From Polynucleobacter sp. AM-25C3 (GTDB taxonomy: Bacteria > Pseudomonadota > Gammaproteobacteria > Burkholderiales > Burkholderiaceae), in NCBI RefSeq assembly GCF_018882335.1, contig NZ_JACVOS010000013.1, forward strand, positions 1 to 64,000: a stretch of DNA of 64,000 nt, given 5' to 3'. Positions 7,647 to 14,294 of the stretch are shown in pieces. A model generated the notes under the pieces. That model was not told the origin of the DNA and did not search any database. It saw only the letters and a program-made list of their open reading frames with translations. The position numbers and the translations under genes were made by a program. The stretch's first letter is position 1, and each line of letters starts with the position of its first letter.

Positions 7647-8313
7647 AGTTTTTCCCTGGCGGGAAAGAGTTTGGCGAATTGTTGAGGCACAGCATGTCGC
7701 ATCAACAATGAAGTTGGTCGACGATATAGATGAGCAGCATACCTTAGAGGTATTGCTTGAGAGTAGCAAGCCCATGATGAGGCCTGGCACATCAAATCTA
7801 GATTATTTGCTTGCAACCCCGTTTCGCTATCACCCCAAAAGAGGGGGCTCAAGATTTCGATCTGAAATAGATCCAGGAGTTTTTTATGGGGCAGAATCTA
7901 TTCGAACTGCTGGTGCGGAATTGGGATATTGGCGCTGGCGTTTTTTGAGAGATTCAGTGGATCTGGATTGCCTAGGACCGGTTGCGCACACTGTTTTTTG
8001 TTCTGAACCATCTTGCCAAGCTGTGGATCTAAGGCGCTCACCTTTTGCCCAGGATGGGGTGGCCTGGACTACATCGGATCGTTATCTTGAGACCCAGGAG
8101 ATTGCTCGAGTAGTGCGTAAGACTAATGTTCAAGCAATCATCTACGAGTCTGTGCGAGATGAGAATCCAGCTTGGTGTGTTGCCATATTGAACCCCGTTG
8201 TTTTTGAGGATATTAAGCCAAAAATAGATGAGCGGGCTTGGTTTTTATCAGTTACCCAAAACTCGGTTCTGCTGAAAAGCCAGCAAGAGTCTTATAGCTA
8301 CAAATTTAACTAA
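7606..8313 (+). CDS. RES-domain toxin (second RES/Xre pair)
   Basis: This 235-residue protein shows the RES pattern: Arg83 in GGSRFR, Tyr94 in VFYGAES and Glu105 in AGAELGYW, with a later YESVR segment. It is therefore a predicted NAD+-targeting toxin. The start is GTG at 7606, inside the end of the antitoxin gene in a different frame, so translation is probably coupled. It has the same length as the first RES protein but little residue identity outside the active-site motifs, suggesting a separate subfamily. Confidence 0.82.
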   Translation: MSFNTWTPHAVSSEVFPWRERVWRIVEAQHVASTMKLVDDIDEQHTLEVLLESSKPMMRPGTSNLDYLLATPFRYHPKRGGSRFRSEIDPGVFYGAESIRTAGAELGYWRWRFLRDSVDLDCLGPVAHTVFCSEPSCQAVDLRRSPFAQDGVAWTTSDRYLETQEIARVVRKTNVQAIIYESVRDENPAWCVAILNPVVFEDIKPKIDERAWFLSVTQNSVLLKSQQESYSYKFN

Positions 8314-8563
8314 AGTAATTAATAGTCTAAATAGTAGATGTAATAAATCTTCTGCTTTGCTTAAATCAAACCATCTGCATAAGAAGGTTTTTCTCGCCTA
8401 TTAAAATTTCAATTCGAAACAATTTGCTTCAAGGCATAAAGGCTGCATTTCGTCTCATTATGAATTGTAGTAATTCATTTGCATTTATTCACTTCGCTTG
8501 AGTCCGAGCGACTAATTTTATTAAGGAGATCGACATGACGTAACTATCTACAAGGAGTTTGTT
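8314..8563 (+). other. intergenic leader with a two-codon ORF behind a strong ribosome site
   Basis: This 250-base AT-rich gap has no recognisable gene. Near its end, AAGGAG (8523-8528) precedes ATG ACG TAA at 8535-8543, a two-codon reading frame with ideal spacing. A second AAGGAG (8552-8557) precedes the ATG at 8564. The arrangement could be a minimal upstream ORF or the remnant of a lost gene start. Confidence 0.4.
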
Positions 8564-8881
8564 ATGTCACGTACTTATAGAAGAAAAAATCAGCAGCATG
8601 ACTATGGGTGGGTCTTAATTGACTGGGAATCTCGTATTCTAGGGGTGCAATATCCACGTCATGATCCACGATCTGTATTGGGTCGAAAAGCGATCGCACA
8701 CTATCACTCTGACAGTCAGATGACGATGAGGAGTACAGCACCACGTTGGTATCGCAGGGTATACGACCATCGACTGCGCACCCACAATAATAGGCAGATG
8801 AGAAAGTGTCTTGAGGATCCAGAATTTGACCCGGTTTTTGAGACATCCCATCGGCATAATGCAAATTACAGTTGGTGGTGA
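8564..8881 (+). CDS. Arg/Tyr/His-rich small protein of unknown function
   Basis: The 105-residue protein is strongly basic, starting SRTYRRKNQQ, and unusually rich in Arg, His, Tyr and Trp, ending NYSWW. I do not recognise a family. Composition suggests nucleic-acid binding, though no motif proves it. The start is well supported by AAGGAG seven bases upstream. A frame of nearly equal length exists on the opposite strand but lacks a ribosome site. The gene sits between a toxin-antitoxin pair and an HTH gene in an accessory region, so a mobile-element or phage origin is plausible but unproven. Confidence 0.55.
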   Translation: MSRTYRRKNQQHDYGWVLIDWESRILGVQYPRHDPRSVLGRKAIAHYHSDSQMTMRSTAPRWYRRVYDHRLRTHNNRQMRKCLEDPEFDPVFETSHRHNANYSWW

Positions 8882-8950
8882 ACAAGAGTGGCTGGGAGCT
8901 TTTTAAGTCCCCAGCTCAAACTTAGACCTTGATAATTGAGAGGGCTTGTT

Positions 8951-9406
8951 ATGTATCGGTTAGTCCTGGGTCAAAAAATTCGTGCTCAAAGAAAGGTTTT
9001 GGGTGTTCGGATTACCTCTGCTGCAAGAGCATCAGGGATATCTCGAATCACTTTAATCCGTATTGAAAGAGGCGCCAATTCGATTTGCATAGATGCTTAT
9101 ATTAAGCTTTGTAAAGCATTGGGTCTGGACTTAGATATCTTGAAGCCGCTGGGTCTGCCAATGCCTAAAATTGAAAAAAATGCGGTTGAATTCAATATTG
9201 ATGGGGCGCATATTAGGATTCGTGACTATCCGCAGTTAAGAAGCTTGTCATGGCAGCTTAATCACGATGTACTTTTAACCGATGAAGAAGCAATAGGAAT
9301 TTATGGGCGGAACAAGCGCTTTTTGGAGATTCACGAGATTCAAGCGCACGAGAGGTTATTAATGCAGCGACTCATTGATGAGTGTGGAATGGAGCAGTTG
9401 CTCTAA
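8951..9406 (+). CDS. Xre-family HTH transcriptional regulator
   Basis: The N-terminal ~60 residues form an Xre-type helix-turn-helix (KIRAQRKVLG, AARASGISRITLIRIERGAN, LCKALGLDLDIL). The C-terminal half contains FNIDGAHIRIRDYPQL and is not recognised. The ATG at 8951 is preferred over an in-frame TTG at 8936. No antitoxin partner of matching size follows directly. The next genes, a Doc toxin pair, are on the other strand and converge with it. It may regulate itself or the small basic protein encoded just upstream. Confidence 0.75.
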   Translation: MYRLVLGQKIRAQRKVLGVRITSAARASGISRITLIRIERGANSICIDAYIKLCKALGLDLDILKPLGLPMPKIEKNAVEFNIDGAHIRIRDYPQLRSLSWQLNHDVLLTDEEAIGIYGRNKRFLEIHEIQAHERLLMQRLIDECGMEQLL

Positions 9407-9414
9407 TAATTCGT

Positions 9415-9780
9415 TTATTTGCAGATAGTTCGGAGCCATGCATCAACTTGGTGGAACTTAAGCTCTTGCGCTTTGAACATGTGCATTATTTGACGGTAGG
9501 CTTCTATCGAATCTGTATTGAGCCTCATATTGTTAATACGCAAAAAAGTATCCATCGCCGCAAAAGCGATTCTTTTATTTCCGTCAATAAAGGGGTGGTT
9601 GACGATGAGGCTTTCAAAGAGTGCGGCTGCTTGTGCAATTACATCGGCATAGTATCCCGATTGAGGTCGCATCAGTGCAGATTCCAATCCCGCTTTATCT
9701 CTTAGGCCGGCAGCCCCACCAAATTTATTGATCAAGACATCGTGCATGAGCATGATGTCTTGCGTATTGAGAAAGAGCAT
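9415..9780 (-). CDS. doc: Doc-type toxin of the Fic family
   Basis: The 121-residue protein carries the Doc version of the Fic motif, HPFIDGNKR at residues 62-70. In characterised Doc toxins this site phosphorylates elongation factor Tu and stops translation. Length is typical of Doc (about 120-130 residues). The gene starts at the base where the upstream antitoxin gene ends (9780), so the two are translationally coupled. Confidence 0.88.
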   Translation of the reverse strand: MLFLNTQDIMLMHDVLINKFGGAAGLRDKAGLESALMRPQSGYYADVIAQAAALFESLIVNHPFIDGNKRIAFAAMDTFLRINNMRLNTDSIEAYRQIMHMFKAQELKFHQVDAWLRTICK

Positions 9781-10010
9781 TACTTAGCAAGCTCTTTGTA
9801 TAGATCTTCAAACTCATGGAGACTTTGAGCAAAGCTAGTCATCACTTGGCGATTTGGAGTGGTTGCACCCTTTTTATTTAAGAAATCGCGGAAGGCTTCA
9901 TCTAGAACTGCATGAAACTTTTTCCCCTCTACCTCGGCAATTTGGCGCAAGGTATTAAGAATCTCTGGATTAGCCTGAGATGAAAATTTGCTTAAATGAA
10001 GGGTGCCCAT
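9780..10010 (-). CDS. antitoxin partner of Doc
   Basis: This 76-residue protein has an N-terminal region compatible with a ribbon-helix-helix fold (LHLSKFSSQANPEILNTLRQIAEVEG) and a helical C-terminus (FAQSLHEFEDLYKELAK) that would bind the toxin. It precedes and overlaps the doc-like gene, the order typical of antitoxins. Classic Phd sequence features are not obvious, so it is probably a different antitoxin class paired with Doc. An extensive inverted repeat lies directly upstream. Confidence 0.75.
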   Translation of the reverse strand: MGTLHLSKFSSQANPEILNTLRQIAEVEGKKFHAVLDEAFRDFLNKKGATTPNRQVMTSFAQSLHEFEDLYKELAK

Positions 10011-10025
10011 AGAATTACTCCGGTA

Positions 10026-10078
10026 GTTTTCATTATTTTTCTTGAAATTTCATGAAAAATCAAGAAATTAGTGAAAAC
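10026..10078 (-). promoter_or_regulatory. nested inverted repeats upstream of the Doc operon
   Basis: Just upstream of the antitoxin start is a large imperfect inverted repeat. The left arm at 10026-10045 starts GTTTTCA and ends CTTGA; the right arm at 10060-10078 starts TCAAG and ends TGAAAAC. At its centre is the perfect palindrome TTTCATGAAA (10048-10057). This is the expected position for cooperative binding of antitoxin-toxin complexes. Function is inferred from position and symmetry. Confidence 0.5.
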
Positions 10079-10094
10079 AGCTCGAATTGGGGGT

Positions 10095-10466
10095 TTAAAG
10101 CTGAAATTCTCTGTAATGCCTATATAGGTTGGCAATTGACGCAAAGCCTAAGACTACGATCAGAACGGCAAACAAGTAGTCGATGGTTAGGTAGGTGAAG
10201 ATACCCGCCTGAATTGCCACTGCGGCCGCAATAAAGGCGGCTATTGCACCCAGCACCACTAACTTGAAGTTGGGGATAAATGCACCTAGGGTAATGGCAA
10301 CAAACAGCAGAATGAGTTCAGAAACCAGTTGATCCGCCAGCAAAAAGATCCCGTTGGTGAACTCTGGGTTCGTGAGCTTGCCGACAACCGCGAGCACCAG
10401 AATGCTACCCAGTACCGCAAAGTTCAGCTTTGCTTTCTTGAGAATCGTGAGAAGTTGATCGTTCAT
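10095..10466 (-). CDS. small multi-pass membrane protein, function unknown
   Basis: The 123-residue protein is almost entirely hydrophobic after a short charged N-terminus, with about four predicted membrane segments (near residues 15-30, 48-66, 68-88 and 92-112) and a basic end (YRHYREF). No family is recognised. It lies 18 bases downstream of another small membrane protein on the same strand, so the two are likely co-transcribed. Confidence 0.65.
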   Translation of the reverse strand: MNDQLLTILKKAKLNFAVLGSILVLAVVGKLTNPEFTNGIFLLADQLVSELILLFVAITLGAFIPNFKLVVLGAIAAFIAAAVAIQAGIFTYLTIDYLFAVLIVVLGFASIANLYRHYREFQL

Positions 10467-10484
10467 GAAGACTAGGCACTCTTC

Positions 10485-10712
10485 TTAGTAGATCGGGCTG
10501 CCGCTGAAAACCAGGCTAATGCCGATCCATAGCAGGATGAAGGCGATCAAAATAGTGAAGCCAATTTTCTTAAGAAAATATTCCAGGCTATCCATGTAGG
10601 CCTCATCATTACGGCCAAAGTATTGGTCAAAGCGTTTCCATACTAGACGCCCTACAACCAAAGGTAGGAGCATGGCAACAATGCCGAGAACAACGGTAAA
10701 AGTGGTATCCAT
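10485..10712 (-). CDS. small two-helix membrane protein, function unknown
   Basis: The 75-residue protein has two hydrophobic segments (residues ~4-24 and ~50-70) separated by a charged loop (WKRFDQYFGRNDEAYMDSLEYF). No family is recognised. It is the upstream gene of a probable two-gene unit with the neighbouring membrane protein. Confidence 0.6.
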   Translation of the reverse strand: MDTTFTVVLGIVAMLLPLVVGRLVWKRFDQYFGRNDEAYMDSLEYFLKKIGFTILIAFILLWIGISLVFSGSPIY

Positions 10713-10734
10713 CTAAATTCAATGCTTTCTTATG

Positions 10735-10784
10735 CGGGTAGCCAGTTGCCTAGCTTTCTAAAAGAAGTAAGAATACCCGTTTTT
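10735..10784 (-). other. weak hairpin in the divergent gap
   Basis: CGGGTA (10735-10740) pairs with TACCCG (10774-10779), which is followed by five Ts on the plus strand. The loop is 33 bases, so it is a poor terminator candidate. It lies in the 185-base gap between divergently transcribed genes. No clear promoter was identified there. Confidence 0.2.
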
Positions 10785-10897
10785 CCTACGCACCTATTAC
10801 GCTTGGGGGCTTGCTTGGCCTGATTTATGCTCTAAAACCCTGAGTTTATTGATACAGTAGAGCTTTTATTGCTGCATATTTCTTCGAAAGCCCGTAA

Positions 10898-11476
10898 ATG
10901 ACTGAATTATCCCTTGCTCAAATTAAAGAAATCCGCGCATCCGTTCTCGGCGCTGCGGCTAAAGTGCCCGGCGCATTGATTGGCATGGGCATTCTGTTTA
11001 TTGCCTTGGGAATGATTGGTGTTGCTGGCCAAACCTTGTTTTCGTTTGTCACAGTGAATGTGCTCGGCGCTTTCTTGATCTTTGGTGGTGCAGTGCAATT
11101 TGCCCATGCCCTCAAATCCACTGGTTGGAAGAGTGTGGGGATTCAGGTGGTTTTAGCGATCCTCTATATCGCTGCTGGCATCTACACTTGGGCCTTTCCA
11201 GTTCCCGCTTTAGAAGCGATTACATTGTGGCTTGCCGCAATCTTCTTTGTTACGGGCTTTTTACGTTTGATCTCCGCATTTCAGCATCGTCATTTCCGTG
11301 AATGGTTCTGGTTGGTATTGTCTTCGGTAATTTCGATCTTGATGGGTGTGCTCATCATGAATGGCTATCCAGAAAGTAGCTTGTGGTTGCCTGGCTTGCT
11401 CATCGCTATTGAATTGCTTTTGCAGGGCTGGTCATTGCTGTTCTTGGGCTTGGCTGCACGTTCATTGACTAAGTAA
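10898..11476 (+). CDS. HdeD-like membrane protein (DUF308)
   Basis: The 192-residue protein has about six membrane segments arranged as repeated pairs, with glycine-rich turns such as GMGILFIALGMIGV, GAFLIFGGAVQFAHAL and FFVTGFLRLISAF. This pattern is typical of the HdeD/DUF308 family, linked to acid stress in enterobacteria. The role in this organism is unknown. Confidence 0.8.
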   Translation: MTELSLAQIKEIRASVLGAAAKVPGALIGMGILFIALGMIGVAGQTLFSFVTVNVLGAFLIFGGAVQFAHALKSTGWKSVGIQVVLAILYIAAGIYTWAFPVPALEAITLWLAAIFFVTGFLRLISAFQHRHFREWFWLVLSSVISILMGVLIMNGYPESSLWLPGLLIAIELLLQGWSLLFLGLAARSLTK

Positions 11477-11507
11477 TCGCGGAGATCTATTTAGATATTT
11501 AATTACT

Positions 11508-11696
11508 ATGTCAATGAAAAAAACGGATCTCTATAAAAGCCTAGCGCTGACAACTGCGCAGCGTATGAAAAATGCGGCTAAGACGCCAAAGCCAGGTACC
11601 GCAGAGGGTATTGCGAAAACTAAAAAAGAGCTTGCCAGCAGCAATCCTATGCTCGCTTCTTTAATGGGCAAGGCAAAGTCCAAGGAATCCAAATAA
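11508..11696 (+). CDS. small basic protein, function unknown
   Basis: The 62-residue protein is Lys- and Ala-rich and hydrophilic (KTDLYKSLALTTAQRMKNAAKTPKPG) with a charged Lys/Ser tail. It lies 31 bases after the HdeD-like gene on the same strand. No domain is recognised. Confidence 0.5.
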   Translation: MSMKKTDLYKSLALTTAQRMKNAAKTPKPGTAEGIAKTKKELASSNPMLASLMGKAKSKESK

Positions 11697-11734
11697 TCAC
11701 TCTTTATTAATTTGAGTGCCGGCCTATTTCTGTT

Positions 11735-12811
11735 TTGAAGCAAGCCCAACCCCTTTTCTTAATTGACCTTCTCAAGGTCTTTGCAGCGCTGCTGATTATT
11801 CTGCATCACCTGTCTAGCTACGGTCAGCTGGCGGTGGATGCACAAACCGTATTGCCGGGCTTGATGACATGGCTCTTTGAGTACGGTCGTTATGCCGTGC
11901 AAATCTTTTTGGTGATGGCGGGGTACTTAGCAACCCAATCCCTTACGCGATTTGCTAATGCGAAATTCAGCAGCCAGAATTTACTGCGAGTCATCATCAA
12001 TCGCTATTTGCGTTTGTTTGCCCCCTACATTGCTGCCTTGATTTTCACGATTCTCTGCGCTTGGATTGCACGCTTTTGGGTGAATGATGAATTTATTGGC
12101 GAACAGGAAACGCTTAGTCAATTTTTGGCGCACCTATTTTTCCTGCAAGGCATTCTAGGGCTTGATTCGATTTCAGCTGGCGCTTGGTATGTAGCGATTG
12201 ATTGGCAGCTGTATTCAGTGCTAGCTATATTGCTGATTTCTTTTTCTTCTTATCAAGCCTTGATTTGGCTGATCAGTATTGTTGCAGTGAGCTCTTTGCT
12301 GTACTTCAATCGCTCAGCCCAATACGAGGCTTACTTTATTTATTTCATTGGCTCTTATAGCCTTGGCGTACTAGCTTATCTTGCCAAGAACTTTGCTGAT
12401 CAGAAGATCCAGGCCTTAGCCAAGCTTGCACTGATTGTGATTGGCCTGATTATTGCGGTTTCTACATTGCAACAAGTTTGGCTGCGAAACTTCTTAGCTT
12501 GGTTTGTGGCTATTGCGTTATTGATATGGGGCAATACTGCTTACCCTGGTACAGACTCTATGATTCATGGATTGAAAGCATCAGCACTGCGAGCAATTGC
12601 TTGGGCAAGCCCGCGATCCTATTGTGCTTTCTTGATTCACTTTGCCTTTATCTTGCTGGCAAATACGTTTTATATTTCCTCTGGAATGCATGCTCACGAG
12701 AGTGGACTGATTGCAATTAGCTTAATGCTGGTGGTTGTGGTGTGTAGTGCTATTGCCGCTAACTACATGTATCGCTGGGTAGAAATTCCCTCGACCAAGT
12801 TAAAGATTTAG
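11735..12811 (+). CDS. acyltransferase family 3 membrane protein
   Basis: This 358-residue protein has about ten membrane segments. It begins with the acyltransferase-3 signature (IDLLKVFAALLIILHHL), including the catalytic-type His-His pair, and continues with RYAVQIFLVMAGYL. Such proteins O-acetylate or otherwise acylate cell-surface sugars. The start appears to be TTG at 11735, since no in-frame ATG precedes the signature. No surface-polysaccharide genes are adjacent, so the substrate is unknown. Confidence 0.82.
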   Translation: MKQAQPLFLIDLLKVFAALLIILHHLSSYGQLAVDAQTVLPGLMTWLFEYGRYAVQIFLVMAGYLATQSLTRFANAKFSSQNLLRVIINRYLRLFAPYIAALIFTILCAWIARFWVNDEFIGEQETLSQFLAHLFFLQGILGLDSISAGAWYVAIDWQLYSVLAILLISFSSYQALIWLISIVAVSSLLYFNRSAQYEAYFIYFIGSYSLGVLAYLAKNFADQKIQALAKLALIVIGLIIAVSTLQQVWLRNFLAWFVAIALLIWGNTAYPGTDSMIHGLKASALRAIAWASPRSYCAFLIHFAFILLANTFYISSGMHAHESGLIAISLMLVVVVCSAIAANYMYRWVEIPSTKLKI

Positions 12812-12856
12812 AAGGTTATTTTTTATCTTACAGTCTTGAAAACCATTTAATGATTA

Positions 12857-12889
12857 GGTGAATTCACCAGCACTCAAAAGGCGTATAAT
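12857..12889 (+). promoter_or_regulatory. promoter with a 12-base palindrome over the -35 region
   Basis: A perfect -10 box TATAAT lies at 12884-12889. The perfect palindrome GGTGAATTCACC (12857-12868) covers the place where the -35 box should be, and no good -35 consensus is present. This suggests an operator-controlled promoter for the leader and NYN-domain gene that follow. Confidence 0.5.
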
Positions 12890-12896
12890 TTGCTCA

Positions 12897-12972
12897 CGAC
12901 TCACCCATTAACCGTTCGGTTTATCCGAATGCTTTTTGGGCGACAAACCACCTTCGGGTGGTTTTGTCTTTT
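12897..12972 (+). ncRNA. structured leader or small RNA ending in a terminator-like hairpin
   Basis: From a transcription start expected near 12897, the first ~75 bases form two hairpins. The first is GTTCGG/CCGAAT. The second is AAACCACC-TTCG-GGTGGTTT, an eight-pair stem closed by a UUCG tetraloop and followed by TGTCTTTTC. The second hairpin resembles an intrinsic terminator with a weak T-run. It may be an attenuator in the leader of the NYN-domain gene or the end of a separate small RNA. Confidence 0.45.
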
Positions 12973-12985
12973 CTGGAATGGAAAA

Positions 12986-13645
12986 ATTATCAAAACTACT
13001 ATTTATATTGATGGTTACAACCTCTATTACGGCTTGCTAAGAAATTCAAAATTGAAGTGGCTTGATATTGTTAGGTTATTTTCTGAGTACATCTTAGATA
13101 AAAATGCAGAATTAACTCAAGTGCGCTATTACACAGCGCCTGTCCTAGGAAGGATGTCGGATGACCCGATGTCAACCCAGCGACAACGGTTATATCTTCA
13201 GGCCTTAAGAAAAATGTATCCCAATTCTTTGGAAATAATCCAAGGAAAAATTTTGGCGACAACACCATACCAAAGGTTGGTGAGACCGATTATTGAATCC
13301 CCTGAATTGAAAATAGTTCAGGTTTATGACTTTAATGAAAAAAAGACGGATGTGAATTTGGCATCAGACTTGATTACTGGCGCTTGGACTGGCATATATG
13401 AGCAGGCAGTAGTTTGTAGCAATGATTCTGATCTTGAGGGTGCTTTAGCGGCGGTGAAGAGGCATCAACCCCACTTGCGCATTGGCGTGGTAGCACCAAT
13501 TAAAAGTAAAAATCATCGACATATTTCAGGTGATTTAATAAAGCACTCTGATTGGAGAAAGATTCTTAATGTTTCACATGTTGCTGCTGCGCAGCTTCCA
13601 GTCAAGATCCCGAACTCAAAAATTCAAAAGCCTGATTCTTGGTAA
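12986..13645 (+). CDS. NYN-domain (LabA/DUF88-type) putative ribonuclease
   Basis: The protein has the acidic motifs of the NYN/PIN-like nuclease fold: YIDGYNLYYGLL at the N-terminus, KKTDVNLASDL in the middle and CSNDSDLEGAL later. It is predicted to cleave RNA with a metal ion. The frame is open back to a TTG at 12890, but that would translate through a terminator-like hairpin. Family members normally start a few residues before TTIYIDGYN. Here that point has no ATG, GTG or TTG, only ATT (12986) or ATC (12989), preceded by GGAATGG. The ATT start is therefore tentative. Confidence 0.7.
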   Translation: MIKTTIYIDGYNLYYGLLRNSKLKWLDIVRLFSEYILDKNAELTQVRYYTAPVLGRMSDDPMSTQRQRLYLQALRKMYPNSLEIIQGKILATTPYQRLVRPIIESPELKIVQVYDFNEKKTDVNLASDLITGAWTGIYEQAVVCSNDSDLEGALAAVKRHQPHLRIGVVAPIKSKNHRHISGDLIKHSDWRKILNVSHVAAAQLPVKIPNSKIQKPDSW

Positions 13646-13653
13646 TTGGGCAG

Positions 13654-14181
13654 CTAGATTCCCATATCCTTTAAGACGCGGAAGATTTCTCGGTAAGCCT
13701 TGGGAGGTTTATTGGTTTCTTTCTCTTTGCGGGCATTACGGATGAGGGTGCGCATATTCTGAATATCCATATCGGGATATTGCTCAATCATCTTGGTGAA
13801 GGTTTCATCATTAGCAATCAATCGATCGCGATAGGACTCGAGATGGTGGAGTTTGGCAGTCTCTGCTTTGCTGATGCCCTGAATTGCATCTAAGCGCTTT
13901 TGAATGGCATCTAACTCTTCTTCATCCAAAAAACGCATGAGTTTGCCAAGATACTGTTTGTGGCGACGAATCGCTTCAAAACTTTTGATTTTGTTCGTTT
14001 CCGCAATGGCGGCTTTAATCGCCTCATCCATCGGGATGGACTTTAAAGCATCGCTACTGAGTGCTGCCAGAACCTCGGCCAGCTTTTGGCGCTCGGTCAT
14101 CAACCGCTTTAGCTCGGATTTGCTTGGCCCCTCATTAAGATCTTCTTTCTTGGGGGTGCGGTTCTTTTCATTGACATGCAT
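13654..14181 (-). CDS. darP: dual-action ribosomal maturation protein DarP
   Basis: The 175-residue, highly charged helical protein matches the YjgA/DUF615 family, now called DarP, which promotes late 50S ribosomal subunit assembly. Diagnostic segments are PSKSELKRLMTERQKL near the start and the central MRFLDEEELDAI. Length is typical. It converges with the NYN-domain gene, with eight bases between stops, and no terminator is obvious there. Confidence 0.9.
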   Translation of the reverse strand: MHVNEKNRTPKKEDLNEGPSKSELKRLMTERQKLAEVLAALSSDALKSIPMDEAIKAAIAETNKIKSFEAIRRHKQYLGKLMRFLDEEELDAIQKRLDAIQGISKAETAKLHHLESYRDRLIANDETFTKMIEQYPDMDIQNMRTLIRNARKEKETNKPPKAYREIFRVLKDMGI

Positions 14182-14294
14182 GGGGCTATTTTAGACGGGT
14201 ATTTGTCGTTTCTAGATTAATTGCCCAATTTCTCCCTATTGCAAGATTTGGTAAATAATAGAGATTAAAAGTTAGCATCTATAAAAGTAGAGAC

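Noticed and set aside
8562..8885. 107-residue frame on the minus strand opposite the Arg-rich protein
   Set aside because: It lacks a ribosome site and mirrors the plus-strand frame, which has AAGGAG at ideal spacing.
9382..9705. 107-residue plus-strand frame
   Set aside because: It is antisense to the Doc toxin gene and has no recognisable feature.
13071..13268. 65-residue minus-strand frame inside the NYN-domain gene
   Set aside because: It is antisense to the conserved acidic motifs of the NYN-domain protein and has no support.
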